This document shows positions 1 to 6,073 of a DNA stretch of 11,469 nucleotides, one piece after another (position 1 is the stretch's first letter; every line of letters begins with the position of its first letter). The position numbers and the translations under genes are program-made. This DNA comes from Azospirillum brasilense (GTDB lineage: Bacteria > Pseudomonadota > Alphaproteobacteria > Rickettsiales > UBA3002), in NCBI GenBank assembly GCA_003241645.1, contig QFOX01000059.1, forward strand, positions 1-11,469. The letters run 5' to 3'. The notes under the pieces are model-generated. The model made no database searches, was not told where the DNA came from, and saw only the letters and a list, made by a program, of their open reading frames with translations.

Positions 1-100
1 ACTGATCGCACCGGTAGCGATGGATCAGGGTCTGCGCTTCGCGATCCGCGAAGGTGGCCGCACCGTCGGCGCCGGCGTCGTCGCTAAAGTGATGAACTAA
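1..100 (+). CDS. tuf: Elongation factor Tu, C-terminal end (partial)
   Basis: This is the 3' end of the EF-Tu gene; the rest lies upstream of the window. Reading from base 2, it gives 32 residues ending in VGAGVVAKVMN and a TAA stop. The stretch GLRFAIREGGRTVGAGVV is the nearly invariant end of EF-Tu domain III, the beta-barrel that contacts aminoacyl-tRNA and EF-Ts. EF-Tu is the GTPase that delivers aminoacyl-tRNA to the ribosomal A site. The stop is only 16 bases before rpsJ, so the str operon (usually rpsL-rpsG-fusA-tuf) probably runs straight into the S10 operon. Identity is certain from the motif; the 5' part cannot be judged. Confidence 0.96.
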   Translation, partial: LIAPVAMDQGLRFAIREGGRTVGAGVVAKVMN

Positions 101-105
101 GGATT

Positions 106-110
106 GGGGA
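106..110 (+). promoter_or_regulatory. Shine-Dalgarno site that decides the rpsJ start
   Basis: GGGGA lies six bases before the ATG at 117. A second in-frame ATG at 126 matches the E. coli S10 start (MQNQ) but has no purine-rich element at the right distance. The first ATG is therefore preferred, which adds three residues (MAT). Confidence 0.6.
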
Positions 111-116
111 CAGAAC

Positions 117-449
117 ATGGCAACCATGCAGAACCAAAAAATCCGTATCCGCCTGCAGGCATACGACCACGCGGTGCTCGACCATTCGGCACGTGAGATC
201 GTCAACACTGCAAAGCGTACCGGCGCTCAGGTAAGTGGCCCCGTGCCGCTGCCGCGCCACATTGAGCGTTTCACGGTGAACCGTTCGCCGCACATCGACA
301 AAAAGTCGCGTGAGCAGTTCGAGATCCGTACCCACAAGCGCCTGATCGACATCGTCGAGCCGACCCCGCAAACGGTCGATGCCCTCGGTAAACTCGATCT
401 CGCTGCCGGTGTGGAAGTTGAAATCACCGTACTGGCGAATGCCGCGTAA
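117..449 (+). CDS. rpsJ: 30S ribosomal protein S10 (NusE)
   Basis: S10 is part of the 30S head. As NusE it also joins NusB in antitermination complexes and can link transcription to translation through NusG. The 110-residue product carries IRIRLQAYDH near the start, the extended loop at about residues 46-67 (PRHIERFTVNRSPHIDKK) and RTHKRLIDIVEPT at 71-83, all typical of the family. It is slightly longer than E. coli S10 (103 aa). The excess is three residues at the start, from the choice of the ATG with a good ribosome-binding site, and a few at the end (LANAA). It is the first gene of the S10 cluster, 16 bases after tuf, so no long S10 leader is present. The identification is secure. Confidence 0.98.
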   Translation: MATMQNQKIRIRLQAYDHAVLDHSAREIVNTAKRTGAQVSGPVPLPRHIERFTVNRSPHIDKKSREQFEIRTHKRLIDIVEPTPQTVDALGKLDLAAGVEVEITVLANAA

Positions 450-461
450 GGAGAGGGAATC

Positions 462-1208
462 ATGCGTACTGGAGTAATCGCACAAAAGATCGGGATGACC
501 CGCGTGTATGACGAGTTCGGTCAGCACGTGCCCGTGACCGTGCTTGCCATCGAAAACCTGCAGGTCACCGCGCTGCGCACCAAGGAAAAGGACGGCTACA
601 GCGCCGTTCAGGTTGGTGTGGGTAAAGCGAAAGTGAACCGCACCAACAAAGCCCAGCGTGGCCAGTTCGCGAAAGCGAACGTGGAGCCGAAGAAAAAGGT
701 CTGCGAATTCCGCGTGGCCGATGATGCGCTGCTGGAAGTGGGTCAGGAGATCCGCGCCAACCATTTCGTTCCCGGCCAGTTCGTGGACGTGGTGGGCATC
801 ACCCGTGGTAAAGGCTTTGCCGGTGCCATGAAGCGTTGGAACTTCGCGGGTCTGGAAGCAACCCACGGCGTATCCGTATCGCACCGTTCGCACGGTTCGA
901 CCGGTCAGCGCCAGGATCCGGGTCGCACCTTCAAGAACAAGAAGATGGCCGGTCACCTCGGGGTCGAGCAGATCACCCAGCAGAACCTCGTTGTCGTTTC
1001 GGTGGATGCCGAGCGCAACCTGATCCTGGTGAAAGGTGCCGTACCGGGCGTGGACAAAGCGTTCGTGAAAGTCGTGGATGCCGAGAAGAAGGCACGCCCG
1101 GCCGACGCGCCGTACCCGGCACTGAAAGCAGCGCCTGCTGCTGCCAAAGAAGAAGCCCCCGCCGCTGAAGCGCCCGCTGCTGAAGCTGCTGTGGAAGCGA
1201 AGGAGTAG
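462..1208 (+). CDS. rplC: 50S ribosomal protein L3 with acidic C-terminal tail
   Basis: L3 is an early-assembly protein of the 50S subunit whose long loop reaches toward the peptidyl transferase centre. The 248-residue product has the conserved segments GKGFAGAMKRWNF (about 110-122), SVSHRSHGSTGQRQDPG and KNKKMAGHLG, followed by VDAERNLILVKGAVPG. The GQRQDPG stretch corresponds to the region where E. coli L3 carries a glutamine methylated by PrmB. The core ends near residue 208. The last 40 residues are a low-complexity Ala/Glu/Pro tail (for example KEEAPAAEAPAAEAAVEAKE), absent from the 209-residue E. coli protein. The Shine-Dalgarno AAGGAG at 448-453 overlaps the rpsJ stop, suggesting coupled translation. 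Confidence 0.98.
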   Translation: MRTGVIAQKIGMTRVYDEFGQHVPVTVLAIENLQVTALRTKEKDGYSAVQVGVGKAKVNRTNKAQRGQFAKANVEPKKKVCEFRVADDALLEVGQEIRANHFVPGQFVDVVGITRGKGFAGAMKRWNFAGLEATHGVSVSHRSHGSTGQRQDPGRTFKNKKMAGHLGVEQITQQNLVVVSVDAERNLILVKGAVPGVDKAFVKVVDAEKKARPADAPYPALKAAPAAAKEEAPAAEAPAAEAAVEAKE

Positions 1209-1213
1209 TCACC

Positions 1214-1834
1214 ATGAAAGTGAATGTTATCACCCTTGAGAACAAGGCTGCTGGCGAGATCGACCTGCTCGATGCCATCTTCGGCCTTGAGCCGCGCGCC
1301 GATATCCTCGACCGCGTGGTGCAGTGGCAGCGTGCGAAAGCCCGTGCCGGCACCCACAAGACGAAGGATCGTTCGGAAGTGAGCGGCACCGGCAAGAAGC
1401 CGTTCAAGCAAAAAGGCACCGGCAACGCCCGTCAGGGTACGCTGCGTGGCCCGCACCAGGAAGGCGGTGGCCGTGCCCACGGTCCGGTGGTTCGCAGCCA
1501 TGCCTACAGCCTGCCGAAGAAGATCCGTGCCCTTGGCCTGAAGCATGCCCTCAGCGCGAAGAACAAAGAAGGCAAACTCTTCGTGGTGGATGCCCTCGCG
1601 GTGAAAGATGCAAAGACCAAAGCGGTTGCTGCGAACTTTGCGGGCCTCGGCCTCGTGAAGCCGCTGATCATCACCGCGGCGGACGTGGATGCGGGTTTTG
1701 CACTCGCGGCGCGCAACGTGAAGGGCGTGGATATCCTGCCCGTGATCGGTGCGAACGTGTACGACATCCTGCGTCACAAGGAACTCGTGCTGACCAAAGA
1801 TGCGGTTAGCGCACTTCAGGAAAGGCTCGCATAA
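1214..1834 (+). CDS. rplD: 50S ribosomal protein L4 (uL4)
   Basis: L4 binds 23S rRNA early in 50S assembly, and its extended loop lines the exit-tunnel constriction. The 206-residue product has the loop signature GTGKKPFKQKGTGNARQGTLR (about 58-78) followed by GPHQEGGGRAHGPVVRSH, then the Rossmann-like half with KEGKLFVVDALAV and GANVYDILRH. Length matches the family. The Shine-Dalgarno AAGGAG (1200-1205) lies in the last codons of rplC, five bases of spacer remain between the genes, and the stop overlaps the rplW start by one base. In E. coli L4 represses its own operon through the S10 leader; no such leader is visible here, so that control is unlikely in the same form. Confidence 0.98.
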   Translation: MKVNVITLENKAAGEIDLLDAIFGLEPRADILDRVVQWQRAKARAGTHKTKDRSEVSGTGKKPFKQKGTGNARQGTLRGPHQEGGGRAHGPVVRSHAYSLPKKIRALGLKHALSAKNKEGKLFVVDALAVKDAKTKAVAANFAGLGLVKPLIITAADVDAGFALAARNVKGVDILPVIGANVYDILRHKELVLTKDAVSALQERLA

Positions 1835-2208
1835 TGAACGCTGTAGCGAAAAAAGAAGCCGCTCCCAAGAAAGCTCCGGCCAAGAAAGCCGCAGCCAAAA
1901 AGGGCGACGTGGTTAGCAACGCGAAACTGTACGATGTGATCGTGCGCCCCGTGATGAGCGAGAAGGCCTTTGCTGGCCAGGCGCTCAACAAGGTGACGTT
2001 CGCCATCGCCCCGCGTGCGACCAAGGTTGACGTTAAGAACGCTGTTGAAGCCTTGTTCAAGGTGGATGTGGTAAAAGTGAACACGGTGAACATCGAAGGC
2101 AAAGTGAAGAAATTCCGTGGCCGTCCGGGTCAACGTAGCGATCTGCGTAAAGCGATCGTGACGCTGGCAGAGGGCCAGAGCATCGATATCGCGGCTGGTC
2201 TGCGCTAG
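1834..2208 (+). CDS. rplW: 50S ribosomal protein L23 with Lys/Ala-rich N-terminal extension
   Basis: L23 sits at the polypeptide exit and is the docking site for trigger factor and SRP. The family core begins near residue 30 (LYDVIVRPVMSEKAF) and continues through ATKVDVKNAVEALFKVDV, VNTVNIEGKVKKFRGRPG and RSDLRKAIVTLAEGQSIDI. The product is 124 residues against 100 in E. coli; the excess is a basic low-complexity leader of about 28 residues (KKEAAPKKAPAKKAAAKKG). The ATG overlaps the rplD stop as TAATG, and the purine-rich AGGAAAGG at 1817-1824 lies in the rplD end. A later start is not supported: the next in-frame ATG falls inside the conserved core. Confidence 0.97.
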   Translation: MNAVAKKEAAPKKAPAKKAAAKKGDVVSNAKLYDVIVRPVMSEKAFAGQALNKVTFAIAPRATKVDVKNAVEALFKVDVVKVNTVNIEGKVKKFRGRPGQRSDLRKAIVTLAEGQSIDIAAGLR

Positions 2209-2229
2209 GAAAGAGTAGGGAGAACCCTC

Positions 2230-3069
2230 ATGGCACTTAAACATTTCAAACCAACGACCCCGGGTCAACGCCAGCTGGTGCTGATCGACCGTAGCGAGCT
2301 GTTCAAAGGCAAGCCGGTTAAAACGCTCACCGAGAGCAAGAGCAAGACCGGTGGCCGTAACAACATGGGCCGCATCACCAGCTTCCAAAAAGGTGGCGGG
2401 CACAAGAAGGCCTACCGCGTGATCGACTTCAAACGTGCGAAGTTCGATGCCCCGGCGACCGTGGAGCGTATCGAGTACGATCCCAACCGTTCGGCGTTCA
2501 TCGCGCTCATCAAGTACGAAGATGGCGAGCTCAGCTACATCCTCGCACCGCAACGCCTCAGCGTGGGTGACGTTGTGGTGAGCGGTGAGAAGGCCGACAT
2601 CAAGCCGGGCAACGCCATGCCGCTGTCGAGCATCCCCATCGGGACCATCGTGCACAACGTGGAAATGAAGCCGGGCAAGGGTGGCCAGATCGGCCGCTCG
2701 GCTGGCGCCTACGTTCAGCTCGTGGGTAAGGATTCGGGCTACGCCCAGATCAAACTTCGCTCGGGTGAACTGCGCATGGTGCTGGCGCGCTGCATGGCGA
2801 CCATCGGTGCCGTGAGCAACCCGGACCACCAGAACGAAGTGATCGGTAAAGCCGGTCGTAACCGCTGGAAAGGCAAGCGTCCGCATGTACGCGGCGTGGC
2901 CATGAACCCCGTTGACCACCCGCATGGTGGTGGTGAGGGTAAAACCTCCGGCGGTCGTAACCCTGTTACGCCCTGGGGCCAGCCCACCAAAGGTTACAAG
3001 ACCCGTAACCCGAAAAAGAAAAACAAACTCATTATCCGTACCCGCCATCAGGCGAAGAAAGGTAAATAA
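2230..3069 (+). CDS. rplB: 50S ribosomal protein L2
   Basis: L2 is a primary 23S rRNA binder needed for subunit association and for the peptidyl transferase centre. The 279-residue product has normal length (E. coli 273). It shows KSGG-like KTGGRNNMGRIT near residues 39-50, the OB and SH3-like barrels in the middle (YILAPQRLSVGD, NMEMKPGKG-type HNVEMKPGKGGQIGRSAG), and the diagnostic C-terminal block MNPVDHPHGGGEG at about 225-237, which holds the conserved histidine studied in E. coli as H229. The basic end (KKKNKLIIRTRHQAKKGK) follows. A Shine-Dalgarno AGGGAGA at 2217-2223 precedes the ATG. It is 21 bases after rplW and 2 bases before rpsS. Confidence 0.99.
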   Translation: MALKHFKPTTPGQRQLVLIDRSELFKGKPVKTLTESKSKTGGRNNMGRITSFQKGGGHKKAYRVIDFKRAKFDAPATVERIEYDPNRSAFIALIKYEDGELSYILAPQRLSVGDVVVSGEKADIKPGNAMPLSSIPIGTIVHNVEMKPGKGGQIGRSAGAYVQLVGKDSGYAQIKLRSGELRMVLARCMATIGAVSNPDHQNEVIGKAGRNRWKGKRPHVRGVAMNPVDHPHGGGEGKTSGGRNPVTPWGQPTKGYKTRNPKKKNKLIIRTRHQAKKGK

Positions 3070-3071
3070 TT

Positions 3072-3350
3072 ATGGCACGTTCTGTATGGAAAGGCCCGTT
3101 CGTGGATGGCTACCTGCTCAAGAAAGCAGATGTCGCACGCGCCAGCACCCGCAACACCGTGATTCAAACCTGGTCGCGCCGCTCGACCATCCTGCCCCAA
3201 TTCGTGGGCTTGACCTTCGGCGTGTATAACGGCAAGAAGCACATCCCCGTTCTGGTATCGGAAGAAATGATCGGTCACAAATTCGGCGAATTCGCCCCGA
3301 CCCGTCACTTCCCCGGCCATGGCGGCGATAAAAAAGTAGAGAAGAAGTAG
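3072..3350 (+). CDS. rpsS: 30S ribosomal protein S19
   Basis: S19 lies in the 30S head, pairs with S13 and contacts the A-site finger region of the 50S subunit. The 92-residue protein equals the usual length and carries the family pattern: RSVWKGPFVDGYLL at the start, TWSRRSTILPQFVGLTFGVYNG in the middle and EMIGHKFGEFAPTRHFPGH at the end. Only two bases separate it from rplB, and its Shine-Dalgarno (AAAGG, 3058-3062) lies inside the last codons of rplB, so its translation is probably coupled. No oddities were seen. Confidence 0.99.
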   Translation: MARSVWKGPFVDGYLLKKADVARASTRNTVIQTWSRRSTILPQFVGLTFGVYNGKKHIPVLVSEEMIGHKFGEFAPTRHFPGHGGDKKVEKK

Positions 3351-3357
3351 GTAGACC

Positions 3358-3735
3358 ATGAGCAAGCCCAAAAGAGAACGTAGCCTGGAGGCCAACGAAG
3401 CACGTGCCGTGCTGCGTAACCTGCGCACCAGCCCGATCAAGCTGAACCTCGTGGCCGAGATGATCCGCGGCATGAAAGCGTCGGAAGCCCTCACCCAGCT
3501 GGCCTTCAGCAACAAGCGCATCGCACAGGACGTGCGCAAGGTGCTGCAGTCGGCCATCGCCAACGCCGAGAACAACCACAACCTGAACGTGGATGCGCTC
3601 GTGGTGAAGGAAGCCTGGGTCGGCAAAGGTATGGTGATGAAGCGTTTCCATGCCCGCGCACGCGGCCGTGGCGCTGCCATTTTGAAACCCCACTCGCACC
3701 TGACCATCGTGGTGCGCGAAGCTGAGCAAGCGTAG
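3358..3735 (+). CDS. rplV: 50S ribosomal protein L22
   Basis: L22 binds 23S rRNA and its long beta-hairpin forms the tunnel constriction with L4, where macrolide resistance mutations arise. The 125-residue product contains RNLRTSPIKLNLVAEMIRG, ALTQLAFSNKRIAQDVRKVL and the basic hairpin region GMVMKRFHARARGRGAAI (about 91-108), ending in SHLTIVVREAE. It is somewhat longer than E. coli L22 (110 aa), because of a longer basic start (MSKPKRERSLEANE) and a few C-terminal residues. It lies seven bases after rpsS, and its stop codon forms part of the rpsC ribosome-binding site (TAGGAG). Confidence 0.98.
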   Translation: MSKPKRERSLEANEARAVLRNLRTSPIKLNLVAEMIRGMKASEALTQLAFSNKRIAQDVRKVLQSAIANAENNHNLNVDALVVKEAWVGKGMVMKRFHARARGRGAAILKPHSHLTIVVREAEQA

Positions 3736-3743
3736 GAGATTGT

Positions 3744-4424
3744 ATGGGACAGAAGATTAACCCGATTGGCCTGCGCCTCGGCATCAACAAAACCTGGGAT
3801 TCGCGCTGGTACGCTGGCGACGATTACGCCGACAAACTCCACGAGGACATCAAGATCCGCGCCTACGTGAAGAAGAAGCTGAACCAGGCCGGCGTGAGCA
3901 AGATCATCATCGAGCGCCCCTCGAAGAAATGCACCATCTCGATCCACTCGGCACGTCCGGGCGTGGTGATCGGCAAAAAAGGCGCCGACATCGATAAGAT
4001 CAAGAAAGACCTGCAGAAATTCACCAAGGACGAAGTGCACCTCAACATCATTGAAGTGCGCAAGCCGGAGCTGGATGCGACCCTCGTGGCCGAATCCATC
4101 GCCCAGCAGCTCGAGCGTCGCGTGGCCTTCCGCCGCGCCATGAAGCGTGCTGTTCAAAGCGCGCTGCGCATGGGTGCCGAAGGCATCCGTATCAACGTGT
4201 CGGGTCGCCTTGGCGGCGCCGAGATCGCGCGCATGGAATGGTACCGCGAAGGCCGCGTGCCACTTCATACCTTGCGTGCCGACGTAGACTATGGTATTGC
4301 GACCGCCCTCACGACGTATGGGATCATCGGCGTGAAGGTCTGGGTCTTCAAAGGTGAGATCCGGAAAGACCAGGAATTACAACGCATGCCGACCAATCCG
4401 ACCAGCTTCGCGCAAGCAAGCTAA
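3744..4424 (+). CDS. rpsC: 30S ribosomal protein S3
   Basis: S3 lies at the mRNA entry pore of the 30S subunit and contributes to mRNA unwinding. The 226-residue product starts with the invariant MGQKINPIGLRLGI. It has a type II KH domain with the loop GKKG at residues 77-80 (VVIGKKGADIDKIKKDL), then the C-terminal domain with RVAFRRAMKRAVQSALRMGAEG-type helices, GRLGGAEIARMEWYREGRVPL and IGVKVWVFKGEI. Length is close to E. coli S3 (233 aa). The Shine-Dalgarno TAGGAG (3733-3738) includes the rplV stop. The 39-base gap to rplP is the longest in the cluster; I see no hairpin or promoter in it. Confidence 0.99.
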   Translation: MGQKINPIGLRLGINKTWDSRWYAGDDYADKLHEDIKIRAYVKKKLNQAGVSKIIIERPSKKCTISIHSARPGVVIGKKGADIDKIKKDLQKFTKDEVHLNIIEVRKPELDATLVAESIAQQLERRVAFRRAMKRAVQSALRMGAEGIRINVSGRLGGAEIARMEWYREGRVPLHTLRADVDYGIATALTTYGIIGVKVWVFKGEIRKDQELQRMPTNPTSFAQAS

Positions 4425-4463
4425 GCCGGTGGCCAATTAAGAAGAAGATTAGGGTAACAGACC

Positions 4464-4877
4464 ATGATGCAACCAAAAAAGACCAAGTACCGTAAGGCCC
4501 ATAAAGGCCGGGTATCTGGCGCCGCCAAAGGCGGTTACAGCCTCAACTTCGGTGAGTACGGCCTGAAAGCCATGACCCCGGAGCGTATCACTGCCCGCCA
4601 GATCGAGGCAGCACGCCGTGCCATTTCGCGCCATGTGAAGCGCGTGGGCCGGATGTGGATCCGTATCTTCCCGGATGTTCCCGTGACCCGCAAGCCCGCC
4701 GAAGTACGGATGGGTTCCGGTAAGGGCTCGGTGGAGTATTGGGTAGCACGCGTGGAAGCGGGCCGCATCATGTTCGAGATCGATGGCGTTCCCGAGCAGG
4801 TGGCACGCGAAGCCTTCGACCGCGCCAGCGCCAAGCTGCCGGTGAAAACCAAATTCATTAAACGCGTAGAGGCGTAA
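4464..4877 (+). CDS. rplP: 50S ribosomal protein L16
   Basis: L16 binds near the A-site tRNA elbow and is a late-assembly protein that organises the peptidyl transferase region. The 137-residue product reads MMQPKKTKYRKAHKGR, matching E. coli MLQPKRTKFRK, so the first of the two adjacent ATGs is the right start; AGGGTAA at 4451-4457 is the likely ribosome-binding site. Conserved blocks are LTARQIEAARRA-like ITARQIEAARRAISRHVKR, MWIRIFPDVPVTRKPAEVRMG and GSGKGSVEYWVA. The arginine in EVRMG is at the position hydroxylated in E. coli L16 (R81). Length is standard. The rpmC start is five bases downstream. Confidence 0.99.
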   Translation: MMQPKKTKYRKAHKGRVSGAAKGGYSLNFGEYGLKAMTPERITARQIEAARRAISRHVKRVGRMWIRIFPDVPVTRKPAEVRMGSGKGSVEYWVARVEAGRIMFEIDGVPEQVAREAFDRASAKLPVKTKFIKRVEA

Positions 4878-4882
4878 GAGTC

Positions 4883-5086
4883 ATGGCAAAGCAAGAAAAA
4901 GAAAGCCTGAAAGGCAAATCGGCCGACGAGCTGAAAGGCAAAGTGGCGGAACTGAAGAAAGAGCTGTTCAACCTGCGCTTCCAGAAAGCCCAGGGCGAGC
5001 TCACCAACACCTCGCGTTTCCGCGCTGCCAAGCGTGAGATCGCGCGTATTTTAACCCAACTGCGCTCGTCGCAGAACGCTGCATAA
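4883..5086 (+). CDS. rpmC: 50S ribosomal protein L29
   Basis: L29 is a small helical protein beside L23 at the tunnel exit, forming part of the platform for SRP and trigger factor. The 67-residue product is a two-helix hairpin by pattern: KSADELKGKVAELKKELFNLRFQKAQGELTN, then SRFRAAKREIARILTQL. NLRFQ and the RxxRREIARxxT-like second helix identify the family. Size is normal (E. coli 63 aa). It follows rplP by five bases with a weak purine element (TAAGAG, 4875-4880) overlapping the rplP stop. No oddities. Confidence 0.97.
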   Translation: MAKQEKESLKGKSADELKGKVAELKKELFNLRFQKAQGELTNTSRFRAAKREIARILTQLRSSQNAA

Positions 5087-5097
5087 GGAAGAAGACG

Positions 5098-5346
5098 ATG
5101 CCAAAACGCGTACTCCAGGGTGTGGTGGTGAGTGATAAATGCGCCAAGACCGTAACGGTCAAGGTTGAGCGCAAAATCAAACACCCGCTCTACAACAAGA
5201 TTATCCGCCGTTCGAAGAAATACGCGGCGCATGATGAGTCCGGCTGCAAGGTGGGTGATGTGGTTCGCATCATCGAATCCGCGCCGATTTCGAAAACCAA
5301 GCGCTGGGCCGTTGTCGAGAAAATCGCCGACGCACCGGTAGCATAA
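5098..5346 (+). CDS. rpsQ: 30S ribosomal protein S17
   Basis: S17 is a primary 16S rRNA binder in the 30S body with an OB fold. The 82-residue product shows the family core RVLQGVVVSDKCAKTVTVKVERKIKHPLY, then KIIRRSKKYAAHDE and CKVGDVVRIIESAPISKTKRWAVVEKI, close to the E. coli length (84 aa). The strong Shine-Dalgarno TAAGGAAG at 5084-5091 contains the rpmC stop codon, with 11 bases between the genes. Identification is secure. Confidence 0.98.
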   Translation: MPKRVLQGVVVSDKCAKTVTVKVERKIKHPLYNKIIRRSKKYAAHDESGCKVGDVVRIIESAPISKTKRWAVVEKIADAPVA

Positions 5347-5366
5347 GCGGGAGCAGGGAGAGTTTT

Positions 5367-5735
5367 ATGATCCAGATGCAAAGCCGCATGGATGTTGCCG
5401 ATAACTCGGGCGCCAAAGAAGTGATGTGCATTAAAGTACTGGGCGGTTCGCACCGCACCAGCGCTGGCATCGGCGACGTGGTCGTGGTGTCGGTGAAAGA
5501 TGCCATTCCCCGGGGCAAAGTGAAGAAAGGTGACGTGCACCGCGCCGTTATCGTTCGCACCCGCTTCATCACCAAGCGCCAGGATGGTTCCGCGATCCGT
5601 TTCGACGGCAACGCCGCCGTACTGGTGAACAAGCAGGGCGAGCCCATCGGCACCCGTATCTTTGGCCCCGTAGCGCGTGAGCTGCGTGCCAAGAAATTCA
5701 TGAAAATCGTTTCGCTGGCGCCGGAGGTCCTCTAA
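5367..5735 (+). CDS. rplN: 50S ribosomal protein L14
   Basis: L14 lies at the subunit interface, forms bridge B8 with L19, and is the target of the silencing factor RsfS. The 122-residue product has the standard length and sequence: MIQMQSRMDVADNSGAKEVMCIKVLGG, GDVVVVSVKDAIPRGKVKKG, AVIVRT and GTRIFGPVARELRAKKFMKIVSLAPEVL. A good Shine-Dalgarno GGGAG sits at 5356-5360. In E. coli this gene opens the separate spc operon with its own promoter; here the 20-base gap to rpsQ is too short for that, so S10 and spc genes appear to be one continuous unit. Confidence 0.99.
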   Translation: MIQMQSRMDVADNSGAKEVMCIKVLGGSHRTSAGIGDVVVVSVKDAIPRGKVKKGDVHRAVIVRTRFITKRQDGSAIRFDGNAAVLVNKQGEPIGTRIFGPVARELRAKKFMKIVSLAPEVL

Positions 5736-5737
5736 TC

Positions 5738-6055
5738 ATGGCTGCAAAAATTAAAAAGGGCGACCAGGTCGTCGTGATCACCGGTAAGGACAAAGGCGTC
5801 CGCGGTGAAGTTCTGAAAGTGCTGGTGGCGGAAGAACGCCTCGTGGTGGCGGGTGTGAACCTGGCCAAGCGCCACACCAAGCCGAGCGCCGCAGGTGCCG
5901 GTGGCATCGTTTCGAAAGAAGCGAGCATCCACCGCTCCAACGTTGCACTGATCGATCCGAAGTCGGACAAAGCCACCCGCGTGGGTTTCTCCGTTGCCAA
6001 GGATGGTAAGAAAACCCGTATCGCGAAGCGTTCGGGTGAAGCATTGAACGCATAA
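5738..6055 (+). CDS. rplX: 50S ribosomal protein L24
   Basis: L24 starts 50S assembly by binding the 5' domain of 23S rRNA, and lies near the tunnel exit. The 105-residue product has a KOW motif at about residues 5-32 (IKKGDQVVVITGKDKGVRGEV), then VVAGVNLAKRHTKP and GGIVSKEASIHRSNVALIDP, as in bacterial L24 (E. coli 104 aa). Only two bases separate it from rplN, and its Shine-Dalgarno GGAGG (5723-5727) lies inside the last codons of rplN, so translation of the two is likely coupled. Confidence 0.98.
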   Translation: MAAKIKKGDQVVVITGKDKGVRGEVLKVLVAEERLVVAGVNLAKRHTKPSAAGAGGIVSKEASIHRSNVALIDPKSDKATRVGFSVAKDGKKTRIAKRSGEALNA

Positions 6056-6073
6056 ACGTAAGAAGAGAAGAAC

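Noticed and set aside
84..956. A 290-codon open frame on the - strand across rpsJ and rplC
   Set aside because: In codon register with rpsJ and rplC and explained by their codon bias; not a gene.
1816..3048. A 410-codon open frame on the - strand across rplW and rplB
   Set aside because: Same cause: it is in codon register with both genes, which lack TTA, CTA and TCA codons. No ribosome-binding site or protein family pattern.
3048..4268. A 406-codon open frame on the - strand across rpsS, rplV and rpsC
   Set aside because: A mirror image of the biased codon use in rpsS and rpsC; no family pattern and fully covered by certain ribosomal genes.
4425..4463. Longest gap in the ribosomal cluster (39 bases, rpsC-rplP) as a promoter or small gene
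   Set aside because: No convincing -35/-10 pair, hairpin or start codon with an open frame; probably plain spacer with the rplP ribosome-binding site.
6056..6073. Possible S8 autoregulatory RNA site between rplX and rplE
   Set aside because: The gap is only 18 bases and I could not recognise the S8-binding helix by eye; an RNA covariance search would be needed.
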